Shown here piece after piece: positions 7,823-13,142 of a stretch of DNA of 13,142 bases. The notes below the pieces were generated by a model that was given only the letters and a program-made list of their open reading frames with translations, was not told where the DNA came from and did not search any database. A program made the position numbers and the translations under genes. Every line of letters starts with the position of its first letter. Position 1 is the first letter of the stretch. The DNA comes from Planctomycetaceae bacterium (GTDB lineage: Bacteria > Planctomycetota > Planctomycetia > Pirellulales > UBA1268), in NCBI GenBank assembly GCA_947464585.1, contig CANHYS010000015.1:1-13142 (forward strand). Reading direction: 5' to 3'.

Positions 7823-7829
7823 AAACGTC

Positions 7830-8978
7830 GTGAATAAGAATGCGTGGGGTGATTGCCTCAATGGGGCGTGCGTGTTCGCGCTCGTTCTGGGCGTGGCGGG
7901 ATGCGGCCCGCAAGAGCGATTGTCAGAAGTCATTGACTTGGGGATTGTGCCCGCGGAGTTAACGGACGATCTCCCTTTATCCATCCGGCCGGTACCCGGC
8001 AACATGCAGATTGTTCTTGGCGACGACTACCGCAAGCCGCAATGGCTGGTGGATTTGAACAGTCCCCAGGCTGCGCCAGCGCGCATGGCCGACCGCGATG
8101 GCGATTGGGGCGACCTTGATAACCGCATCCGCGCCTTTGTCGACCCGCGGGGTGAGAACAATCATGTCTTGAGCTCCACGAGCCGGGATGACACGTGGAC
8201 TGCTATCGTTGATGAGTTTGGCGAGGGGCGTGGGCGATATATGTTTGCTTGGAAGCAAGCAAACGATGCGGCTGCGCGAATGGAAGACCTCGGTCCAGAT
8301 TACGAAACCGATTCGCGGCGGGAACTGTTAAAATCCGCGACGCAGGTAGGGCCTGACGGCAGCATCGCGGCGGTCTTGGTGTGGAAAAAAAGGGCAGTGC
8401 CAGGCCCAGGCGGCGGTTCGTCGGACGGGTATGGCGTGGAACTCCTCACTGTGCACGAAGGCGCATTGTCCCGGACGCCGCTGCGGGAGTGGGATTCCGC
8501 CGAGTTCGTCAGTGAACTCGCACTGGAAGCCTATGCGACGGAGTTCTGGGCGGCGAGCTCTGGCCGACGGCTGTTCGTCTGGTCATTCGACGCCAAGGGA
8601 AAGTACAGTCTGCCCAAAGCTATCGTTGGCTCGAGTGGCACGGCGCGTCTCATTCCAACATCCGATGGCGCAACCGTTGCCTGGATTGACGGCCGTTACC
8701 AGCGCATGATTGCGTGGTACATTGATACGGCAAAATACACCGTGAACACGCAAGTCGCCGTCTGTCGAGTGAACCAGAGCGGCATTGGCCCCGTCAGCTT
8801 TCTCAGCCCAAAAGATGGTAATGTCGGGGGGTTAGCTGCTGTCAGCACGCCCCAAGGCCCGTGTTTTGTCTGGCCACAGCGACGGGTCAACCCGGCCAAG
8901 CGCGACCAACTTGATCCGACCTATCCCACTCGACTTCGTGCGTGGATTGATCGGAATAGCGGTGCGGTTGGAAATTAA
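7830..8978 (+). CDS. Lipoprotein of unknown family
   Basis: This encodes 382 residues from GTG 7830 behind a near-perfect ribosome binding site. The N-terminus has a hydrophobic stretch (ACVFALVLGVAGC) with a lipobox Val-Ala-Gly-Cys and the lipidated cysteine at residue 25, so it is probably envelope-anchored. I do not recognise the family. The rest is soluble and beta-rich, with regular spacing of Trp and Gly stretches such as DDTWTAIVDEFGEGRGRYMF, GSIAAVLVWKKRA, GRRLFVWSFDAKGKYSLPKA and GATVAWIDGRY. This could be a beta-propeller-like arrangement (blades of strand, turn, strand), but that is a guess from appearance. It is the only plus-strand gene here, reads somewhat less GC-rich than its neighbours, and lies between two copies of the repeat-protein 5' end. 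Its stop is 26 bp from the stop of the convergent repeat gene, with no evident hairpin between them. Confidence 0.85.
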   Translation: MNKNAWGDCLNGACVFALVLGVAGCGPQERLSEVIDLGIVPAELTDDLPLSIRPVPGNMQIVLGDDYRKPQWLVDLNSPQAAPARMADRDGDWGDLDNRIRAFVDPRGENNHVLSSTSRDDTWTAIVDEFGEGRGRYMFAWKQANDAAARMEDLGPDYETDSRRELLKSATQVGPDGSIAAVLVWKKRAVPGPGGGSSDGYGVELLTVHEGALSRTPLREWDSAEFVSELALEAYATEFWAASSGRRLFVWSFDAKGKYSLPKAIVGSSGTARLIPTSDGATVAWIDGRYQRMIAWYIDTAKYTVNTQVAVCRVNQSGIGPVSFLSPKDGNVGGLAAVSTPQGPCFVWPQRRVNPAKRDQLDPTYPTRLRAWIDRNSGAVGN

Positions 8979-9004
8979 CTCGGGAGGGTTTGTGCGGCGG
9001 AGTT

Positions 9005-10732
9005 CTATCTGCCCTGCTGCCGTGCCTTCTGCCGCGTTTCAAACCCTTTGGGGATCACGAAGTCTTCCGTGGGGCTGCCGTCCGGCTCCTGAATCAACTC
9101 CAGCGTCTCGATCAGCGGGATCTCGACATCCTCCTTCTCGATCAGCGCTGTGAGCGTCTTGGGGGAGATTTTCGCGAGGTTCGGGAGGGAGAGCGGGCCT
9201 TTCTTTGTGGCGAGGGCGGCGGCGATCTCGACGGAATCAGGCGATTCGAAGGCGACGATGGAGGAGAGGTTGCCATTCCATGCCGGTGACCCCGCGAGCG
9301 CCTTGGCGGCGCCGGCGTCGAGCGTGGTCAGGCCGTTGAGACGCAGTTGTTCGCCCTTGAACTCCGCGAGCGCCGTGGCGGTGTCGGCGTCGAGCGTGGT
9401 CAGGCGCTTCAAGTCACCTTGCAATAGCTTCGCCCAAACCAGTGCCGTCTCGGGAGTGAGCGGGTTCTTGTCGCAAAAAGCTTCTTGAACCTTCGCTGAC
9501 ACCAACAGCCGTCCCTCGAAGGCAGTGAGCGCCTTGGCGGTGGCAGCGTCGAGCGTGGTGAGGCCGTTGAGCTTGAGCCAGCCACCCTTAAACTCCGCGA
9601 GCGCCTTGGCGGTTTCGGCGTCGAGCGTGGGCAGGCCGTCGAGCATTAGCCAGCCACGCTTAAACTCCGCGAGCGCCGTGGCGGTGGCGGCGTCGAGCGC
9701 GGTCAGGCCGTTGAGTTCCAGACTGCCGCCCTTGAACTCCGCGAGCGTCGTGGCGATGTCGACGTCGAGCTTGGTCACGCCGTTGAGCACCAGGAATCCC
9801 TTGAACTCCGCGAGCGCCGTGGCAGTGGCGGCGTCGAGCGTGGTCAGGCCGTTGAGGTACAGATAGAGGCCCTTGAACTCCGCGAGCGCCGTGGCGGTGT
9901 CGGCATCGAGCGTGGTCAGGCCGTTCAGGTTCAGGGTACAGAACCCGCCGCCCTTGAACTTCGCGAGCGTCTTGGCGGTGGCGGCGTCGAGCGCGGTCAG
10001 GCCGTTGAGCTCCAACCTACGACCCTTGAACTCGGCGAGCGCCTTGGCGCTGGCGGCGTCGAGCGTGGTCAGGCCGTTCAGGTACAGCACTTGGTCCTTG
10101 AACTCCGCGAGCGCCTTGGCGGTGGCGGCGTCGAGCGTGGTCAGTTTCGGGAGTCGCCCATCCCATTTCGTCGACCCCGTGAGCGTCTTGGCGGTGTCGG
10201 CGTCGAGCGCGGTCAGGCCGTTGAGCTCCAACTTGCGGCCCTTGAACCCCGCGAGCGTCTTGGCGATGTCGGCGTCGAGCGCGGTCAGACCGTTGAGGGT
10301 CAGGGTAGAGCCCTTGAACTCCGCGAGCGCCTTCGCGGCGTCGGCGTTGAGCGTGGTCAGGCCGTTGAGGTACAGCCCGCCGCCCTTGAACTCCGCGAGC
10401 GTCTTGGCGTTTTCGGCGTCGAGTGTGGTCAGACCGCTGAGGTTCAGTGAGCCCTTGAACTCCGCGAGCGCCTTGGCGATCTCGGGGTCGAGCGACTTCA
10501 GCCCATTCAGGGGAAGGCTACGTTCTATGAAGGACGTGCCGATCTTGCCCTCGATCACCACCCTCACCCCCGGAAACTCCGCCGCCAGTTTCTTGGCCTG
10601 CTCCGGCGCCAGGCTTTCGATCTGGTTCGTGTCTGCGGGCAACTCGTCTGCCAGTGCGTGAGCGGGGCTGAGCCACACGAGCGACACAATCAGGGCGGCA
10701 ACAAGGATCGACGCGCCAGCGGCGGGCTTCAT
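9005..10732 (-). CDS. Exported protein made of 24-residue leucine-rich-like repeats
   Basis: This encodes 575 residues. Residues 1-28 are a signal peptide (hydrophobic core ILVAALIVSLVWL, cleavage after AHALA). Residues 29-72 are a linker (DELPADTNQIESLAPEQAKK, then LAAEFPGVRVVIEG). Residues 73-488 hold about 16 tandem units of 22-27 residues with the core LNGLTTLDAATAKALAEF followed by Lys-Gly, preceded by Leu-x. Residues 489-537 are two faded units and 538-575 a charged tail. The Leu-x-Leu-x-Gly-Leu-x-x-Leu spacing suggests a solenoid like leucine-rich repeats, each unit a strand then a helix (AxxAKALAEF). Such solenoids usually bind proteins; the partner is unknown. The start was placed at ATG 10732, because the paralogous pseudogene begins at the same residue and GAGG precedes it; a TTG 20 codons upstream is open but unlikely. 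The gene lies 82 bp after the PDZ gene on the same strand and may be co-transcribed with it. Confidence 0.9.
   Translation of the reverse strand: MKPAAGASILVAALIVSLVWLSPAHALADELPADTNQIESLAPEQAKKLAAEFPGVRVVIEGKIGTSFIERSLPLNGLKSLDPEIAKALAEFKGSLNLSGLTTLDAENAKTLAEFKGGGLYLNGLTTLNADAAKALAEFKGSTLTLNGLTALDADIAKTLAGFKGRKLELNGLTALDADTAKTLTGSTKWDGRLPKLTTLDAATAKALAEFKDQVLYLNGLTTLDAASAKALAEFKGRRLELNGLTALDAATAKTLAKFKGGGFCTLNLNGLTTLDADTATALAEFKGLYLYLNGLTTLDAATATALAEFKGFLVLNGVTKLDVDIATTLAEFKGGSLELNGLTALDAATATALAEFKRGWLMLDGLPTLDAETAKALAEFKGGWLKLNGLTTLDAATAKALTAFEGRLLVSAKVQEAFCDKNPLTPETALVWAKLLQGDLKRLTTLDADTATALAEFKGEQLRLNGLTTLDAGAAKALAGSPAWNGNLSSIVAFESPDSVEIAAALATKKGPLSLPNLAKISPKTLTALIEKEDVEIPLIETLELIQEPDGSPTEDFVIPKGFETRQKARQQGR
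9269..10516 (-). repeat. Tandem ~72-bp repeats inside the repeat-protein gene
   Basis: About 16 in-frame imperfect copies, each near 72 bp. On the plus strand the shared core reads like TCCGCGAGCGCCTTGGCG, then GCGTCGAGCGTGGTCAGGCC. Unit lengths vary only by whole codons (22-27 residues), except unit 14, which carries a 31-residue insertion with a different sequence. Near-identity of many copies at the DNA level suggests recent duplication or gene conversion. Confidence 0.9.
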
Positions 10733-10742
10733 GGCAGACCTC
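10560..10742 (-). repeat. Direct repeat, copy B (intact gene 5' end)
   Basis: Partner of 7066-7257: same orientation, 183 bp, covering the start codon and signal peptide of the intact repeat-protein gene. Recombination between the two would remove about 3.5 kb, including the plus-strand lipoprotein gene and the intact repeat array. Confidence 0.8.
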
Positions 10743-10814
10743 AAAAGGCGACGCAGTTCTTTCCTGTCCCCGCGAGCCCGCAGCAACAGCAAGGGAAAAC
10801 GTGATCGAATCTGC

Positions 10815-13142
10815 TTACGGATTGCGGGGCGGGAGATTTCTCGGCTCGGGTGCGGGCTGCAGCTTCCACTGCGCGTAGGGCAGGCTCCTCGGCGTTTTGT
10901 CGATGGCCCCTCCGATCAGCAGTCGATCGATTTTCTCCAGGTCGATTCGACAGGGACCAACCACGGGGCTCGTGCCCACGAGCAGATTTCCCTCGATGCC
11001 CGTGGCTGTCATCCGCAGCCGCTGGGTGCTGCCGCTCACGCTCTCCACGAACAGCCCCTGGCCAGCCTGCGGCTGCGGGGGTGTCCACGGCGTTTCCAGA
11101 TTCTCAGGATGGAGCCAGATCAGCCTGGAAACATCGCTTCTCGAAATGGACAGCGGCTTGCCCTTGGGGTTGGCCTCGACGGCGATGCGAACCGTCTGGG
11201 CATCCATCGAGATCAGTCGGCCACGGAGGTAGTCCCCCTGCAACGACCGCAGCACGTGCGTCGGCGGCTGCTGCCGCTGCGACCGGGGCAGCACCGAAAG
11301 GCTGCGGAATTTTTCAGCCGTCATGCTCTTGCCGGACGCGGGCGCGAGTTCCACCGCCTGCACCAGATCGGCCGCGACCGTGACCGGCTCGCTCTCGGGA
11401 AGCTGCACCCGAACGCCCTGTTCGTCGATCGACTCCACCCGGCAGGGCAGCGTTTCTCCGGTCCGCAGGATCAAGAGCGACCCAAACTGGTTCTGGGCAT
11501 TCTCGCCCCCGTTCACGGCTTCTGGCGGAAGCAATCTGTCGTGGGCCTGCAGTGCCTGCTGGATCATCTGCGGATTTCGACCGAGCTGGGCAATCTGCTG
11601 ACGAACCATGGCGATCTCGCGTGGCTTATCCTCGCCGTTGGGCTGCAGCCGCATCTGCAGTTTGCTCCCCACCCTGCCCCGCAGCAGATGCTGGGCATCC
11701 TCAAGCGAAAGGCCCTCGGTGTCCACGAACCGGCCATCCCCGCGCGGCGCGATGGCGAGGATCACCTCGCCCGGCTTGACGCCCGCCCTCTGCGCGGCGG
11801 AGCCGGCAATCAGCCCCACCACGGCAGGTCGGCCGTTGATGGCGCCGATATGGCCGCCGATCCCGCCGATCGCCCCGGCCACGGCCGCCGCTGCATCGGC
11901 CCGCGGTGGCTCGACATACGTGATCGTCGCCTGTGGCTGCCCCCCATCCGCAGTCCATGCCAGCGGACTGGCGGTCAGGCTGCCGAGCGGACGCCAGGCG
12001 AGAGCCGCAGGGTGTGGCGTCTCGTGATCGCCATCGCCAGCCGCAGCACCACCCACCAGGCAGCCCCAGACCGATCCCTGCTCGCAGGCAAGTCGCCCGA
12101 TCCTGCCTGGCACGATCTGCTGCGATTCGGACGGCCTCGTGCTGGCAAGCGTCGCCAGGGTCGCGATCGGCAGCGGCACCGGATCGATGATGGCCGGATG
12201 CGAGAGCCACACGATCCCCTGCTCCACCCGCAGAAGGCTGCCCGTCAGTCGTGATCCACACAGGTCGGTTGCCCGCAATTCTGGCCGCGAGACGGCCGGC
12301 GGTTCATCTGCCGATCCTTCTTGCGTGGTGGCCGCAGTCGATGGAAACACGACCTCCTGGACGGTGTCGATGGGAATCCGCCGTGGCTCTCCGCCCACCG
12401 CGTCGGCGGTGGAACGCACCGTCAGGTGTCCCGATCCCTGCTCCATCCCCTCCACGATCGCTGCCAGCGACCCGCCGTCGCGCAGGCGGATCGAGCCCGC
12501 CCGGCTGGTGTCGAGGCCGAGCGAGCCGCCCGGCCACGGCGAAACACGGAGCGACTCAAGCGACGCTGCGCCCGCGACGACCGAGAGGGAAAAGCCGCCG
12601 CCACGCTTTCCGCCAGCGGGCGGAATCGTGAGATCAGCAATCGGCTGATCTCCACGGGGCAGCATGACGGCCAGTCGGCCGGCCTCCTGATCGACGAACA
12701 CCGTCACCGCCAAGCCGCGTTCGGGCAGATCGCCACATCGTTCGAGATCGGCGCGATTGCCACCGCTTTCTTCCGGTCCGTTTTCCTCCCGCACCGCCAC
12801 CACTCCGTCGGGCCGCACCTGGAGCCTGTAGCCCCTGGAGGAGTCCTTGGCCTCACCCACGCCAAATGCCATTCGCAGGGTCGGCCGCTCCTGCCAGGAG
12901 AGCGTGATGTCGTAGCGTGTGCGAGGCCCTGCCTGAAGATCGCGAAAGAGCGTGGCCCCCGACGCGTTGCTCGCAAGGCGGCCTGCCTCATCCCGCCACG
13001 AGCCTGATGGAGCCTGCTGCCAGCCTGCGAGCCCGCCGCTCCCAAAAGAGCTCGCCCCTGCCTCGCCGTGAAACAGACTCCGCACTGCATCCCGTCGCAC
13101 GCGCAGCCTGACGGGCGCATCGGCCGGGCCGATGACCGCCAC
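10815..13142 (-). CDS. PDZ-domain protein with repeated small beta modules (5' end outside window)
   Basis: The last 775 residues of a protein; the reading frame is open to the right edge, so the true start lies outside (a GTG at the edge is probably internal). Residues about 30-205 look like a LamG/DUF1080-type beta-sandwich (LFRDLQAGPRTRYDITLSWQ, YRLQVRPDGVVAVREENG). Residues about 425-515 are a PDZ domain: GLIAGSAAQRAGVKPGEVIL, preceded by a Gly/Ala-rich stretch. Around these are at least five related beta-rich modules of 45-52 residues, starting near 217, 287, 554, 628 and 695, with the pattern of a Leu-rich strand, a polar Gly turn, a second strand (GDYLRGRLISMDAQTVRIAV) and an Ile/Val-x-x-Val/Ile/Leu end (RSDVSRLIWL, ADLVQAVELA, EKIDRLLIGG). 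PDZ domains bind protein C-termini in the envelope; here the rest suggests a scaffold or binding protein with no visible protease or kinase site. It precedes the repeat-protein gene by 82 bp on the same strand. Confidence 0.8.
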   Translation of the reverse strand: MAVIGPADAPVRLRVRRDAVRSLFHGEAGASSFGSGGLAGWQQAPSGSWRDEAGRLASNASGATLFRDLQAGPRTRYDITLSWQERPTLRMAFGVGEAKDSSRGYRLQVRPDGVVAVREENGPEESGGNRADLERCGDLPERGLAVTVFVDQEAGRLAVMLPRGDQPIADLTIPPAGGKRGGGFSLSVVAGAASLESLRVSPWPGGSLGLDTSRAGSIRLRDGGSLAAIVEGMEQGSGHLTVRSTADAVGGEPRRIPIDTVQEVVFPSTAATTQEGSADEPPAVSRPELRATDLCGSRLTGSLLRVEQGIVWLSHPAIIDPVPLPIATLATLASTRPSESQQIVPGRIGRLACEQGSVWGCLVGGAAAGDGDHETPHPAALAWRPLGSLTASPLAWTADGGQPQATITYVEPPRADAAAAVAGAIGGIGGHIGAINGRPAVVGLIAGSAAQRAGVKPGEVILAIAPRGDGRFVDTEGLSLEDAQHLLRGRVGSKLQMRLQPNGEDKPREIAMVRQQIAQLGRNPQMIQQALQAHDRLLPPEAVNGGENAQNQFGSLLILRTGETLPCRVESIDEQGVRVQLPESEPVTVAADLVQAVELAPASGKSMTAEKFRSLSVLPRSQRQQPPTHVLRSLQGDYLRGRLISMDAQTVRIAVEANPKGKPLSISRSDVSRLIWLHPENLETPWTPPQPQAGQGLFVESVSGSTQRLRMTATGIEGNLLVGTSPVVGPCRIDLEKIDRLLIGGAIDKTPRSLPYAQWKLQPAPEPRNLPPRNP

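Larger units (their letters stand above)
7248..7829. other. 582-bp intergenic region between divergent genes
   Basis: It separates the minus-strand pseudogene from the plus-strand lipoprotein gene. Seen in it: the probable plus-strand promoter and ribosome binding site at 7769-7822, a small minus-strand ORF at 7409-7537 described separately, and a pyrimidine-rich run near 7735-7765. I found no convincing terminator, tRNA or further gene; the longer ORFs have no recognisable features. Confidence 0.4.

Noticed and set aside
8979..9004. Bidirectional terminator between the convergent lipoprotein and repeat-protein genes
   Set aside because: The 26-bp gap has no inverted repeat or T-run that could form an intrinsic terminator.
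9269..10516. Tandem 72-bp repeats considered as a CRISPR array
   Set aside because: There are no unique spacers of constant length; the repeats are contiguous, in frame and translate into a regular 24-residue protein repeat.
9525..10661. Plus-strand Ser/Ala/Val-rich open frames (SASALAVAASSVVRPL repeats) opposite the repeat protein
   Set aside because: The units are nearly all whole-codon multiples, so every frame stays open and repetitive. The minus strand has the signal peptide, the start and the paralogous copy.
13140..13142. GTG at the right edge as the start of the PDZ protein
   Set aside because: The frame is open to the very edge and the sequence there is neither a signal peptide nor preceded by anything visible; the gene most likely continues outside the window.

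Overview
The window looks like chromosomal DNA from a high-GC planctomycete (Planctomycetota, probably a Pirellula-type lineage). The main markers are a DUF1559 pseudopilin-like protein with an FTLVELLVVIAIIG start and an H-X9-DG C-terminal motif, the small carboxypeptidase-regulatory-like lipoprotein that usually sits beside such genes, a very large secreted LamG/glycosidase-like protein, and several exported repeat proteins. No RNA gene, transposase, CRISPR array or phage gene was seen. Nearly everything is on the minus strand; one gene (7830-8978) is on the plus strand.

In minus-strand transcription order (right to left): (1) 13142-10815, the C-terminal 775 residues of an exported PDZ protein with several small beta-rich modules. 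(2) 10732-9005, an exported protein made mostly of a 24-residue leucine-rich-like repeat, about 16 copies. (3) On the plus strand, 7830-8978, a lipoprotein of unknown family with a strong Shine-Dalgarno and a GTG start; it converges on gene 2 with 26 bp between stop codons. (4) 7247-6984, a broken second copy of the 5' end of gene 2, killed by a GAG-to-TAG stop and losing homology at the first repeat; 6983-6522 is open but unrecognisable. (5) 6399-5225, a DUF1559 protein whose well-placed ATG is out of frame with its own FTLVELL helix; the register is restored at a run of six G's. (6) 5217-4597, a lipoprotein starting 7 nt after the DUF1559 stop. (7) 4515-802, a 1237-residue secreted protein with LamG, TIM-barrel, beta-sandwich and glutamine-amidotransferase-like regions, starting at TTG behind a clear AGGAG. 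(8) 664-1, a FAD-dependent oxidoreductase (FAD_oxidored type) that leaves the window at its C-terminal side and lacks its N-terminal nucleotide-binding fold.

Genes 5, 6 and 7 are closely packed and probably co-transcribed: a pseudopilin-like surface protein, a small envelope lipoprotein and a large secreted carbohydrate-active candidate. The FAD oxidoreductase belongs to a family often encoded near planctomycete polysaccharide genes, so a glycan-processing theme is plausible but inferred. The part from 6400 to 10740 looks like a rearranged accessory patch: duplicated gene ends, a pseudogene, an internally repeated gene and one oppositely oriented gene between the two copies.

I found no clear new defence or mobile system. 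The best leads are the DUF1559 frameshift at a site with the form of a -1 slippery heptamer, the two-type 24-residue repeat array with its decayed paralogue, and the unassigned TIM-barrel enzyme fused to a GATase-like domain.
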